Positions 28,173-42,554 of a stretch of 64,000 nucleotides of DNA are shown one piece after another. Under the pieces are notes generated by a model. It was not told the origin of the DNA and did no database searches. It worked only from the letters and a program-made list of their open reading frames with translations. Numbering within the stretch: position 1 is the stretch's first letter; every line of letters starts with the position of its first letter. This DNA is from Serinus canaria (taxonomy: Eukaryota; Chordata; Aves; Passeriformes; Fringillidae): contig NC_066321.1 of the NCBI RefSeq assembly GCF_022539315.1, forward strand, positions 4,651,324 to 4,715,323, given 5' to 3'. Both the position numbers and the translations under genes were made by a program.

Positions 28173-31100
28173 CCACAAAAGAGGGATTTGTAGTTTGTGA
28201 TAACCATTCTCATGCTTGTCTAAAGAAACTGCTCCCTTCTGGAGTCCAGCTACCCAGCCTGAAGGTGGAAACAGACTTCTTGATCTTGAGCTGTGTAACA
28301 AAGGTAGCAGAGAGCAGCCAAGGCATTGAAAACAGCCACATCCACTCCACATTCAGATTTCCTGGCTTTTTTATTCCTTTTTTTACAGCGGTGCTCACAA
28401 ATTATCAGATGTATTGTTGTAAACATCAGTGCATTATTGCCGAGGACAAGGTGCACTGAAAAATCTATATTTCATGGAGTCTAAATTGTGCTGAATATCC
28501 AAAGACATTCAGCAGCTACTTCAACACTTCCTGCTGGGGTTTTTATGTACTTCAGGAAGTCATTTGGGATGCTTGAGTCACCAAAATTTAAGGTGACATG
28601 ACAACCCAGAAAAGCATTTCAGTCTCCCAGAGACACTTATGTGCCTGTAAGAAGAGCAGTTAAACAACTGAAAAGCTCCGTGTTGATTTTTTCAATCTTC
28701 CCGACTGTTTGCTTCCATAAAAAGAACTTGACAATTCCATATTTCACACTCCTTGCCCCTGAATGACCAACACAGTTGTGCTGTTGGCTGAGGAGCAGTG
28801 GAACCAGCAGGAAGCCACCGTCTGTCCTGAGCAGGAGGGGTGACCTTGGGGGTGACCCCTGCAGCACAAAGGGGAGAACAAATGGAGAATGTGCTGCTCC
28901 AATATTCCATACTGCATGGAATTAGAATCCATTTTGATGATGTTCCTTCTTCCTCGTGTCCACCCTGACACTTGCTCATCGTGTCAGATGTGCTTTCTTT
29001 AAGGCCAAGCTGCAGGGTCATTTCTCTTACAAGTTCTGACAGTTTTTACTACAAAGCTGGAACTCAAGAAGGGAAATCGAGCCTGTTTCAGTTTTCCTTC
29101 TTTATGGAAAACCTTGCAATCTGCTGCTCGTGCTAAGGGAAACTCCTGGGAGCAAGGGCAGAGGATTGAAGTGCACTATCAAGAGCACTCCTTGGAACAT
29201 GCCCGTGTTCTTGAACAGAGAGCTCTGCTCTGACTGGAGTGTCTATGCTGAGTTTGCTTAATAGAAAGAAGAGGTTTTTCCAGTCCATGACCTCTAGCCC
29301 CAAGCTGGACATGATCCAGGTTTTCCTTTCACACTTCCAGGCAGTGCCTACTGGGTGCCAACTGTCCAGTCATTCTCAACTGGAGTTTCTTGGCCATACT
29401 GCCAAACCTTGGTGAACAATACATTTCTTCACAAGGAAAAATACTTTGTAGAACATCGTGGTTTATGTTTCCCAGTTGATTGCAAAGCAGATTTGCCTGT
29501 TTAGATCACCAGCAAATGCCAGTCCATCCCTGACCTGTTTGATCTGTTTCTTGTCCTGTTCAGAAGTGAACTTTAGAAGTGGCTTTAGCCAGGAATTTGT
29601 GCCTGTTCAGAAGTAAATCCTATACACAGAGATGGTTTTAGAGGGAGGTTTTAGGTTTTTTAAGTATTCTGTCCATGAAAAAAAATTCTGACAATGGAAG
29701 CTGACAAGAGCCAGTAATAGCAGTAAATTAATGCAAGGAAGGCAGCAAATATATATTTAACATCGATTTCATATTAAAAATCAGACTGGGTTTAGGATCT
29801 TGGGTTGTGGATGAAAGGCTGAGACACCTACCATAACATTAATTTAAATTTGGTCTTCATTCCTGTTGGTCTGTAATAAACAAATATTACATAGGACAGT
29901 AAGCAAAAAATTAATGTCCTACATAAAAATTTTCCCTTTGAGCTTCTCAGGTTTTGGATTAGGGGATTTTTGGGTTTTGTTGGTTTTATTTTTTGTTTTC
30001 TATGTATGGTTTTTATGTGATTTTTTCCCCCTAAATGACAACTACAGGCATATAAACTAAATTTAGTTCATTTCCTCGGCTCTAACAGATGCTGCACTTT
30101 TGCCAGGTATTCCCTGGTCAAAAATTTGTGCATTTTAGTTATTTTAATGTCATTTAACTTAATTAGGATGTGAAGAAAAATTATAAAAACATTTCCTTTG
30201 AATTAATAGATTAAAATAACATTCTGTCTTCTTTCCTTTCCTTAGGCTTTTTAGTTTAGCCATGCATTGAATAAAAAAAAATATACACAGGAAAATGCTA
30301 TGGGACAAAGCTGAAATCGATAATGATCTCAATTATTTAATTTTTTAAAAATTTAAATTTAAAATTTTGGAAAATGGTGTAAATCAGTGGATTTCAGTGA
30401 GATTGTCATAGCTGGAGATTTATTACATGGTCTGTATTTATTCTGTAATATTCAGTTGATTGTATTTGCCACTTTCATTTGGACTCTTGACAGAATTCCA
30501 AATGTAGGTGGAACAAATTGTTGAAGCAAATTAAGGTTTGCAAAGAAGGAAATACAATTTTTTTCCCCCCTAAAACATGTCTGCATTTAAAATAAAAAAA
30601 GAGAAAGCAGGTTCCACAATGCAAAAGTTATGAAGATAATGCTATTTATTTACTGATTGGATAATCTAGAGACATTGACAGGGCACAAGGTCCTGCTAAT
30701 GTTCTGAGGATGCTTTTTTGGAGACTTCAGAAAGGTTTCTGCTTTATGTTAGAATGGCTTTGAGACTCTCAGCACAAACCATAGTGATACCCTAAAGCAC
30801 CCAAAAGCTGAATGGATCCTTCTCAGTGGTGCCATCACTGGTGGACAGAGATGACAGCCAGGCCACAGCTTCAAGCCACAGCTGAAAGGGCATCAAACAC
30901 TATTTTTTTTGGTGGATTTTACAGATCAAGATGAAAAACAAAAGAGTTTTAGTGTTTTTTTCAATAAGTCTGCTGCTTTGAAGGGAAATAAACTGAAATT
31001 TCAAAGCACCTAAAGCACGTAGATATAGGTCCTTCCTCTCCCTTATGATTATGGCACTGTAAAGTCGTGCATTTGCTGACTTTCTCTTCAATTGGTGCCA

Positions 31101-31938
31101 ATGAAATTAATCACTGGGTTAATTCTAACCCCAGTTTTGCTGACTTGCCCAAACTGTGCTGTCATATATTATTACAGCAATTTATACAGGCTGACAGTTT
31201 TATACTCCTGAGGTCGAAATTTTAAAAACGTGATATTATTTATACGAACGTGTGAAGTGACAGGAGAATTCACAAAATATAAAAGCATGGGCCAAAATTC
31301 CTGAGAGCTTTCCCTGCCTAAGTGACCAGCTAGTGAGATTTTATGTGTCATTTCAGCCAGTTAGACAACTTGTCTCCATAAATCTCCTCAGCATCCAGCC
31401 AGGTGATAAAATTTGTGTCAGACACGACTGTGCTGTTTATCATTTCATGTGCAAGTTTGTACACACTCCCACTCCTCCCCACTGCTGTTAGATCTAAGTG
31501 GACAGGTATGATCGATGTATCCTGTGCAAGAGTGCTGATCAATATATCTTCCCTCGCTAGAAAATAAAGATTTCAGTCAACAAGTTGGTGGAATTCCACT
31601 GATCTTCATTGTTGGGAAGATTGTGAATTTCCCAAGAGGACAGAGTAGTGTTCAGGGATTACCAGTATGGTTTTCCCTGCTGAATCAAGTATCAATTAAT
31701 ATAAAGCATTGCCAAGAAGTTTCTCTCAAAGTGTGTTCTCATCTTTTTACAAAAGACTTCATGGACACTCCAGAAAAATGTTTTGGGTTTGTACGTATGA
31801 AAAAAAAATAGAAGGAAATCTTTGTTAAGGAATAGGAGAAGTCTCCCTATCTCCCATTTCCATGGAGAATTGTAGTTTTCCCCTTCTTGGCACATGGTAC
31901 CCAATATCAAAACTTTATGGATTGTTTCCAAACGGGTG

Positions 31939-31964
31939 AAAAAAAAAGAAAAAAGAAAAAAAAA
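31939..31964. repeat. A-rich simple repeat
   Basis: Runs of A separated by single G residues (A9 G A6 G A9). It might be a degraded retroposon tail, but no retroposon body is recognisable on either side. Confidence 0.8.
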
Positions 31965-34900
31965 GGTTCTGCATATCTAGAGCTTTATGCAGTTCATGTA
32001 ATTAGTGCATTTTACACTGCTTGTGTTGGTCTTGGAAACAAAGAGCACAGAATGGAGCTGGGCTCCCACATGGAGCTGCCTCTCATTGCAGGAGTTAACC
32101 AGAGCTCTCAGGAAATCACTTTCTCTGTTATTGACTCTAAATAGACAAACCAAAATGAACAGAAAACTTCTTAATTAATTGTCAGATGTTTACCTCGAGC
32201 GTCCCTAAAGTGACACAATAGCATTGTCTTTAAGACTAAAGGGTTACTCGTCTAAAAAAAAATAATAATTAAAAAAAAATGGAATAAGCTTTTATCGGCT
32301 GAATCTTGGAATGTTTAACAGTGCCATCTGGTGACCTCTGCCATAACGACAGCGGTGTCACTGGAGCATCCTGCTTGGGAGGCTCTGCACCAACACCTGC
32401 GCGCTCCCAAACTCTGCCTAGGGACAGCCTCAGACTTTTGCTGTTTCTGTTTGTCTTCCTTCCCTCTGCAGCTTCCACAGCCGAGATAAGATGATTCATG
32501 CAGGCTTGTTTTGGTGTTAATAATAATAACCACACATTGGAATAATAGCCATTGATATTTTATGGTTGTACATCTACCTGTAGGAAGGCAGGTGTGATTA
32601 CAGCTGGGTAATCAGACATTGGCACAACTAATAGTTCCTTTTAGAAAGATTCCTATGAACTTGCATCATCTAAAGGCAAATCCCTTAAATCACTGGTAAG
32701 GACCCCAATTACAGAGATGGACCTGAACCATGACATTTCCCTTCTTTTCTTATCCAGAGTGATTTTTATTAATATTGTTTTTAGTAAAACTGCACTTATT
32801 TATAGTAAAAGTCTTAACCTCCCCCCAGTGAGCTGATAGACATAATGTATATTCTTAATCCTTCCATGTTTTGTGCATTGACATTTGAAACATTGCAGAC
32901 AGGGACTCTCTCAGAATGAGTTGTGGGGATCTCACTGTTGAGCTCTGGAAAGTACTTGCAGTAAAACAAGCTGCTAGAATTATTTTTTAAAAATTTTGCT
33001 TTAAAAAATAAATTTGCATTCAAATGAACACTTTGAAAAGGTTTTTTGGAAGAGAAGCAAAATAAAATGTTATTGAATGTATTTTTTTTTCTTCATGGCT
33101 ACAAAATCAGTGCAAGAATACTCCTCCCTGCAGAACAAGGAGGAAGACAATGAAGTAGTTTATTCAGTTTAGATATTTTTTCTAAAGCATCTTCTAAGCA
33201 TGACACGAGGAAGCTCCTCACTGACTACAGGGGTGGTGGGAGCACCTTTAGACAAACATGGAACACCCCCTGAGCTCTGGGACACCCAGCATCCATTTGC
33301 ACCCGCATGGAATAGGTACAGGGAAATGAACAGAAAGAGAAAACACACAAACAGCTTTACACCTGTTTTCTGTCCCATAAAGAGGCACTTGTTGTGAGCT
33401 GCTAACCCAATTAGAAAAGGGAAAAATGGAAAACCAGACCCAAGCCATGGGGGACATTTGTGTCCATCCAAAGCCATTTTATCCCATCTCTTCTGGTGGT
33501 ATTTCTTCATTGTCTTGTGTCACTTGACTCATCCCTCAGTACTGATTGCATATCCTGATCACTCCTTTCTTTGTCACACATTGTTCCAAACTCAGCTTTG
33601 GCAAACCATTCCTTTTCTGGGCCCCAGGTGAGATGTGTTGTTCAGAGATTGTGGCAGTGTTTGTTTCCCTTGGCTGCTGCCCTGCAAAGTGCTTTGTGTG
33701 AAAACATTGTGGTTTGCAAACTGAGGTTTGTAGAGCTCTAAAGCATTGTAGGGATGCATCTGCTGTGTTGATCTGAATTTTTAAAAAATAGTACATTTTT
33801 TCCTGGAAAGCAGAGACTGGTAACAGACTAGGACTCGATTAATTATTTTGGTGATTTTTAATTGAAATTTCAGGTTTTACTGAGTAATTTGAAAGGGATG
33901 TTGAATTTTAATAACATTTTCAGAACATGGTGTCCTGAGATGCACAGAATTTTGGATTAAGAACCCCTTCTTTAACTTAAGTGCTCAAATCATTTCATCA
34001 GGAAGCATGAGAAACTCTTTCAAACTCTGTCTCCTTGAGTCAATGTGAACTTTTCCCTGAATTTCTTCACACAGATGACTAGACCATCATTCTGGGAAGT
34101 GTTTTGAGTAGGTAGCTCTCAATCTCCATTGGTGCTGATTTATTCTGAAATACTTTAATATGAGATATCCTTCAGTGACAAACTGGAGCCTGGGTCTGTA
34201 CCTCTGGAGGATAAGTACCAAGTTTGAGAGAAATTATCTTTTTATCTTTTGGGTAAGACATATATTTGACTTGTAAAGTCGAAAATCCTAGCCAAGACCT
34301 GTCCTGGTGAGCTGTAATTCCGAGTCAGGCAAGTGGGATCTGTGTTTTCCTCTCCCACAAAGTGGATATCAATCAAAGTGGTTGGGGAATGAAAGAGTTC
34401 TTCTCCCACTCTGCAAAACTGGGGAGAAATGAGTGTAGGGCAGTGAGTTTTATTGAACAAGGATGGTGGAGTTATGTGTTTTTAGGATTAGTGGGGAGCT
34501 AATCTACCATGTCCATGTTGGAATATTTCTGGGATGTGTAAAAACATGAGAGAGGGGGGTAGGGATTGTTGCTGTGTGTTTTTTCAATGACAGAATTTAC
34601 AGGGCATCAGTCAAAGCTGATGGGTGACTGTTTTCAGACCAATCACTGCAAGTATTTCTTCAACACATTGGATAAGGAGCCTTTGAAATTCCTCTCCAAA
34701 GAATTTGTAAATGGGAGTTTTAATGGGTGCAAGGACAAACTGGGTGTGAAGAATGGGAGAAGAATTCTCAGAAGGGGATGGGATATTCAGCAAATGCAGA
34801 AAAATCCCTGGCATGAATATATTTAGAGTGTGAGAGCATGCTAAGGGAAGTGTCACTCACATGGCCTCTTCTTGGTCTTGTCTGGACGTCAGACAGGGCC

Positions 34901-35838
34901 ACTCTCAGCAACTGAGCCTGATCCTCCATTGGTTAAATGCCTTATTAATTCTGAACTAGAAAGTAGCTGGAGAAAAGGTAATTCTGCCAAAAATTAATAA
35001 ATCAAAATACCTGAAAATACACATTTTTTGCTGACCAAGGCATTTTAATAATTCCTTTGTTTTCAGTTTGCTCAGGGGATTCGGTGAAAGAAATAAAGTT
35101 AATGTTATATAGTAACAGTTGCTTCATTTAAATGTATATACAGGCTTATAGGTTTCACTTGCAGATGTGATTCATGAATAAATAAGGCATATTGTTTAGG
35201 AAAAAGATACATAATTTGAGATGTGTTTCCTTTTAAGAGTGGTCAGATCTAGGCCTTTCTGAACTGCTATAATTCTTTTTTTTTTGGGGGGGGGGAGGGA
35301 AGTTTCAATTGTTGTTATCATGCTTATTTTCTCCTTGGATTAGCAATGAATTACATTTCTGGAAATGAAATAGACTCTAACATGTATCACTGCTGAGGCT
35401 CAGAGTGGAGAGACCCCTCAGCTCTGAAGCTGCCAAGGCTGTGCTGCAGCAGGGGCAGAGTTTGATCCATAGCAGGAGGAGCAATTATCTGGTCCCGCAG
35501 GATCCTCAGCCCGTGCTAGCACTGATGCCTTGTTTGGTACACAGGTCATGAATGCTCTAATGACCACAATTCATGTTGCCATTTAGAGACCAGGAGAGCA
35601 CGCTGTGCTCCCCCTTGCTCTTACAAGGTTGGCTGACACAAACAATCAGGTCCAAATCACAGGATATATGAAGCTGCTTTTATCATATCGGCTCGGCTAA
35701 CGAGGCAACAATAAATGGGTGTGAGCATTTCCATTTTACATACAAGCTTGGCATTTGAAATCTGAGCTGTTAAAACATTCCAAAAGATGAAACACAGTGT
35801 TTGCTAGCTTATCAAAAATACAAAACCAATTTTAAAAT

Positions 35839-35897
35839 ATCTATTGCAATAAAATTCTTCATGTTAAAAATCTATTGCAATAAAATTCTTCATGTTA
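35839..35897. repeat. Tandem duplication, 31-bp period x 1.9
   Basis: The 28-bp block starting ATCTATTGCAATAAAATTC occurs at 35839-35866 and again at 35870-35897 without mismatch, separated by AAA. The lack of divergence suggests a recent duplication. It lies immediately before the hairpin at 35902. Confidence 0.93.
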
Positions 35898-35901
35898 ATT
35901 C

Positions 35902-35946
35902 TTCTCTCATTAAAAAGTATGCCAAGCATTCTTTTTAATGAGAGAA
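35902..35946. repeat. Inverted repeat: perfect 16-bp stem, 13-nt loop
   Basis: Left arm 35902-35917 (TTCTCTCATTAAAAAG) and right arm 35931-35946 (CTTTTTAATGAGAGAA) are exact reverse complements around the loop TATGCCAAGCATT. It may be a small palindromic element or an RNA hairpin. The pairing does not extend cleanly outwards to the length of a usual microRNA precursor. Confidence 0.9.
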
Positions 35947-38900
35947 TGACAAATTTGAAATGTGCTAGGCTGCCTGGTCAGGGATCTTCAATGGTGATAC
36001 ACTGCTTTATGTGGTGCAGTAAATTGCATTCAAACACACAAGCAAACCTGGGGAATCAGCCAGCTCAGCTTGAGCCAGGGAGGAGCAGCAATGTCCCGTG
36101 CACAGAGTTTACCCACAGAGTTCTCTGCAGGGGTGTGAAGGAGAGTGTGAAGGGCAGGGAGCTCCCTGTGTGCCTTCCAAGGGTCACTCTGCTCCCAGGG
36201 TGAGGATGGAGTGATTTACACACAGATGTGTGCTCTCAGCATGCTCAGGGGATGCAGTTTAGGACTAGCTCAGGGTCTGTGGGATTTCCAGTGCCAACCC
36301 TGCAGCTCCCACTGCTTGTCACAACATTCTGATATTAGGGAAGCTCCTAGATATGAATCTAACATGATACTCTGCACTAGTTTGTACATCAATTTATGTC
36401 TTACTCCCTTTTTTTTTCTCTATTTCCTGGAGTAGCTGTGTTATCTACAAAATTAGTGCAGAACTTGATGGTTTAGATTTTCTCATTGTAATATTGTTAT
36501 CCCAACCTGTAGCCCTGGGACTGTAATTCAGCAATTCCACATTTTCCTTCTTACTCATTCAAGCAGGAGCCCACCTCTGCTGAGTGTGTAACTGCATTAA
36601 TTACTGAGGGGATTACATGGGACTCTTGTTAACAACTTAGAAATCAGCACATATTAAAGAGGTCTGTGAACTGGTCATCCTGAAGTGTCTTTTCCAGGCA
36701 GTAACATTTATATAAATGGGAAAAAACCACAAACAATAACAAGAAAATGATCTTGGAAAGCTTTGATAAAGTGCAATGCAAAACACTAACTGGTGAATGC
36801 ATCAAGGGTAGAACCAGGGGGGACTTCAGTGGATAAAGATATTGATGACTGATGGGCTTTCTAAAGCAAGTCAGTGACTAAAGGGTGCCTTCAGACAATG
36901 TGGGGTTTTTCTGCATTTTAATTCCAAGGAGAACAATGCAGTAACATGATAAAGTTTGCTAATGGCATTAGGCAGCTGGGAGAAGCCAGTTCAAAGGAAA
37001 TTTCAATGTTCCAAATTGGACAGTGAGATTAAGGGGATACACAGAGATGTAATCGAGATGCAGTATAAATTAATTCTGAAAATAAAATGAACTACAGCAA
37101 GGCTGCAAAGTCATCATGTAAATATCTGCATTCTGCAGCATCAAATTGGTGAGCCTGAGTGATTTGTTGGCTTCTTTGCTCTTCCCCACATTTGTTTAGA
37201 ACCAGAACATCCCCAGATATGTAAAACACTGAGGCAGAGAGGCCAAAGCCTGAGACCTTGACATTGTATCTGCAGCTCTGAGAGGTTTGCTCTAAAAATG
37301 CCCCCTTGACCAAAGAGTGTTGGCTTCTTCATGGCTTTTCAGCTACAGGTGAAGTGTTTCAGCTTCATTCTAGGATCAGCCCAGGCTGAGGACCAACCCC
37401 AGCTCAGGTATTGACCAGAAATGAAAGTGCAGGATGTGAGTCATCAGTGCTAAAGAACCTAAATAAAAATAAAAACTCTCTCAAAGAACAAGCTAGGGAG
37501 GAACAGAGATCAGAGACCTTTTTTTTTTTTTTCCCTAGAAGCTATTTATTTATCCCTATGGATTACTGCAGGAAATACAGACTAGGATTTTTTTTTAAGA
37601 ATTAGTAAAAATGGCAAGGAATGCACAGTTTATAGTGCACAGAGAGTTGAAGAGAACTCTAGTAAGTTACCTTTTTTTCCCTTTCTATTTAAATAGACAC
37701 ATGTCATTTCCTGTGAAGGAATGAACCTAAATAAAATTAAATACCAGGTGCCAGCACAAGTTATTTAAATTACGAGAACATACATGCCTTGGCTGGCTTC
37801 TGATTTTGGCAAATAAAGAATGAAGATTAATTCTTTTGCTCTGTGGTGTTCCTTAAAACATTTAACAGAAAAAGCCTGCTTTGTAGTGACCATACCTGTC
37901 AATATTTTATTGTGCCATTATTTTTTTGTGACAATACATGGCACACATGCATCACAGATCTCCCAGTTGATATATGTCCCCATCTATCTGCTGTGCCACA
38001 TAAATCTCTTCAGATAGTGATAATGATATAATATTTTAAAGAACTGACAGAACCAGTTCATCCAGAATTGTTGGGGTGTGTTTTGTTTTGGGTTTGGTTT
38101 TTTGGTATTTTTTTTTATTTTTAATTTTTTTTTTTTTTGGTGTGTTGTTCAGGCAATTCAGTGAAAATAAGAGCAGAAAGTTTGTTGGCAGGTCAAAATT
38201 TTATGTTTTTATTAAGGGGAAAAAAGGGTGCAAGCCATTGATAACCCTGCACATAATTCACCTTGACATTAAAATCATTGTATGTAGATAATCTGCCAAT
38301 AGAAGCAATGGAGAAAGGCAAGCTCATAGTGCTGGAACAGCAACTGTGCTCAACCTGAAACATCTCAGGGCAAACAAAATGAGAATCAAATACATTGTAT
38401 TCTGGAGAGCACTGGATGATGAAGCTGAAGGGAACACATTGCCAGCCTGAAGATTTCTGAGGTGTCTGATGAAATACCCAGCCAGACCTTTGAGCAGAGA
38501 AGCAGCAGCCTCAGACAGCTCCTCTCTCCACCTCTGAATGCAGAAATTTTCCAGGCTAATGACTTGACCTTTATGTTGTGGATGAGGAGCCCATAATTTT
38601 TCAGGAGTGCACAATATAAATGAAATGTGATCTTCTTTACAAAGTAGTATTTAGTCACCAGAACTCTCTTGGGAGCTTTTCTGTATTACAAACATATTCT
38701 AGGGGAAACACAGTTAAACTCTGTGTGGGGATGTGGATGAGGTTAAGAATTTTGTTCCCTTTATTCCAGTGGAACATACCCATTGGATTTTCATGCTTTC
38801 AACAGTTAGCACTTTACCTGCTGAATTATGCATGCATTGCAAGTGCTCACAGGCTTTCAATCCTAGCAGGGTCCTCCAAGAGAAAAAAAAAATAAAAATC

Positions 38901-41900
38901 TATGTTTACCAGTAAGAAATTTTCATCTGCACTATTTTTTGGGTTTTTTTTTTTTCATTTCTCCTTTTATTTGCATTTCAAATACACAACACCTTTGCCT
39001 GTTTTATTTCAAGATTCCTTAATTGACCTTTTCACTATGTTTGGATTTGGCAGGTTTTTACTGCTCACACTTGTAGCAGTGCTGGGAATTTCAGTGCACT
39101 CAGCCATTGCTGAGTATTTCTTCAAATTATCAAACATGGTCTTTTTGGGAAAAAAAGTTTGGGAATTCATCACCTTCCTGAATAACTCATGGAAATAGTT
39201 CAAATAACCAATTTACTTGTTGTGCCACCAACCAGGTGACACAAGAGCATTGCTTCCCAGTGTAAATCTGCAACAGATCTTCAAATTTGATGAGATTTAG
39301 GACAAGATAATCAGATCTCAGCTAAAATAATTCAGCTGCCTTCATCATTCACTTAAAAAATATCTAGAGAATCTGTCTTAACCGTGGAGTTTCAAAATAT
39401 TGCACTCTTGTTGTCCTTTGCTCCACTGGGAGTTCTGGTTTTGAAAATAGCTTTATATATTTTCATGGCAGATTTTGTCATAACGCCAAAACTTTGCAAA
39501 CTTTAAAATACTTATTTCTTCCAGTGCATATAGTGAATATTTTATCTGAACCAAGAGAGCAGCAAATTAACAGCTTTTTTATTGTTTTTAAGAGTCGAGT
39601 CACCCCTGTGCAGCTGGTGTCTGGCCACAGACAGTTCCCCAGCATCTGTGTTTTCATTTACTGGGAGGGAATTCTCACTCACAGCTTCAGCTCACAGCCT
39701 AGCTCAGGGTTTTGCCAGATTATTCACACATCTTTCAGACATTCCAAAGGTTTTAGCATGCAATAAAAAAGTAATCTATGGGCTAATATAACAAACAAAG
39801 TGATGAGGCAGGTCATGCACTGTCACCACCATTAGCCTGCAGAGTGTGGCCAGGTTCAAAAGCCATGACTTTAAATTTCAGGGCCTTGGCTCTCTCTGCA
39901 AGAATCCCTCCCTCTCCTTCAGCTCCACTTCCAGCTGCCAATAGTGTCCTTTAACGTGGGGAGGGATAAAGGATTGAACTTGCTGTTGCATCCAGGATGT
40001 TTGTGACTTAAGAATCCTTTAAAAGGCTGTTGACCCTATTGAGGTTTTTAACTTTGCAGAAATTCAAGCAGAGCAATTTAGATGCTTGAGGAACCTGGTT
40101 GATTAGAAGTTTTTCCTGCCTGACCTAAGTGGATCGAACTGTGGGAATGCTGATATAAACAAGTTGCTGGATAACCCACAAAGGTTATTTAAATTGTTGA
40201 TCAGGGAATAAAGCAAGTGTAAGAAATTATGCAAGTTAGAAATACAGGCAGCATTGATACTGAGTGGCATAAATAGAAGTGAATCACTTGGATACCAAAT
40301 GAAGATTAGACACTTTGTACATCAGTAATTATAGGTCAGAAGTGTCAGATATATAAAATTACTAAGATCAGCATGCATTGCCTGCTTTCTTGGAGTGTAT
40401 ATTGAGGGAAATTTGGGGGGTTTTATTTTTGGGTGAAAACTTCTAAAACCCAAGGCTCACTCACCTGTTTGTTAAATGAGCAATCAGCCTGAGAGATTTG
40501 TTAGACACTCAAGTAGAGTCTCACAGAAATATTTCTGATTTTTTTTTTCCAGTTTCAATGTTTGGCTGGACCAGTTAAGTTTTGATTATTGTAGAGTACA
40601 AAGGCTGTCCCAGACTGGAAAGGCTGACTTGCTTATTCGTAGTGAAATGCCACCTTCTTGCACTCTCTTCTCTCTCAAAGGCTTCTACTCCAGGTTTGCT
40701 CCAGTTTGTACCATTTCCTGCCAGTTAAAATGTTCAGCAGGCAGTGATAGGTAGGTACAACATTTCTCCTCCAGATCCACAGGGACTTTAGCAGCTAATA
40801 CTCCCCTGGGCTGTCTCAGCGTGTCAGATCTGCTAACTGTTACATTTCAGCAAATATCTACCATTCCTGTCCATAATTGCATTAGTAGCATTATTATTAC
40901 TTGGCAGTAAGCAAAGAAAACAGAGGTGCAGAGGTAAACAGCACTTCCAGACTGCTGCCTGCCTCCAGGTTGTGCTGCCTCTTGTTCTCACGACAGGAAA
41001 GTGACTTTCAGCTCATGTTTGCTTTGTATTTTGTGCTGGATCTGCTGTGTAACAGGATTTGTGCATGGGGTTTTGTGGCTATTCCCTTCATTTTTTTTTT
41101 TTTTTACTCAGGATATGGTTAAATTATCCCTACAATTATAGGAAAAATAATAATAATTAAAAAAGGGCATAATCACATTCCTGGTGGCACTATTGATCAG
41201 TAGCTAGTCTGTCTGGCACAGCCATCAGTTGGAGATGTTCACTGGCCTCTGGCTGTCAGCTCCTGGGAAGATAAACCAGAGGAAAGATGACTCTGAACAT
41301 GTCCTGTTGGTAGTATATTTTCCTAAGCATTTGCTCCTGGCAATTTTCAGGAAGAGGACACAGCCCTGATAGATTTTGTGACTGTGCCAATATGGAACTA
41401 CATACATCTCCCCCAGCCACTTTCCTCTGCTTTTTTCACTACTTTTTGTTTTTTTCTTATTTTACAAACTCATGATATTTGTTCAGGAGTGTCCTGGAGC
41501 AGATGAGAACCCTCTATCCTATGGACATCTTAGGCATCAGGATGTATTGGGGACTATTGGGAAAAGCTCTTTCCCTGCCCTGGTAGATTCTGCCTCTCCG
41601 GGTTATCACTGCAAGTTCCATGACAAATTTCACAGGAGCTATAAACCAGGTCATTTCTGCTTTATGCCAGAAGTAATTTTAATCTGTTATGCCAAGGAGA
41701 CAACTTTCCCAAGGTCCTCTCTCAGCCTGGACAGAGTTTCTCCTTTAAATCTTTCTTTAGCTTTCAACTGAGCCTTACCTGTTCCTGGCAAATGACTGGA
41801 ATGGAACCTTGTAAAAAGTCCAGGCTCTAAACTGGGATAAATGAGTAACATAACTGATAGAAGTTTTAAGTTCTTGGCACTTTTGGTTGGTTGCTGGAAC

Positions 41901-42509
41901 TACAGTTGGGCTGTATTTTATTTTTTTTCTGTCAATATTCCAAACATGACCAACTAGTCCTTCTGCAGGGTTTTCAGCCCTCTCCCAGGTGCTGAAGTCC
42001 TTGCTGCAGTTCTTTTCCATTAGGAGTGTCCTTTAACTTCTCTGCCTTTTTACAATGAAAAATATTTTTGTCAGTAGTAATTGCATTACCAGTCACTTTG
42101 TCCTGATTTGTCTTACCATTGTGAGACAAATGGACTTCATAATCTGTCTGGACAGTCTGGTTGTTACTTTAACAGATGTTTCATCTCCAAAAGCAAGACA
42201 TCCCTCTGCTGTTTTCTAGAAACCTTTCAGACACAGCTTTAATTCATTTTTATGTGTCCAGCCTTTGTTTTAAATCATATTTTTCATTTTTTTCTCTGAG
42301 ACATCTGTGAGCTGTGAAAGTACCTGCACTGTTTGTTCCATCATGGATCATCAGGAGGAGCAGTTCCTTGCTGCTTCCCTTGGAAACTCAATTCCACTGC
42401 AACATTTACATTCCAGCTTTTTCTTTGGAGTTGTTAACTGGATCCAGAATCTCTAAAGACTTTTTTTTTTTCAGTAGGAATTTAAAAAAATAATGCTGTA
42501 AGTTTTTTT

Positions 42510-42554
<45 letters not shown>

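Larger units (their letters stand above)
24136..35838. other. Intronic stretch with no recognisable gene
   Basis: AT-rich intron with a GC-richer islet at 26880-27330. Small repeats at 26971, 28155 and 31939 are listed separately. A CpG-bearing run near 31195-31255 (GTCGAAATT, AAACGTGAT, TACGAACGTG) is unusual against the CpG-poor background but carries no ORF. T10 followed by G10 lies at 35276-35295. I see no gene. Confidence 0.58.

Noticed and set aside
28837..28860. TGACCT and TGACCC half-sites resembling a nuclear receptor element
   Set aside because: The 6-bp spacing of the direct repeat is not a standard receptor arrangement; weak evidence on its own.
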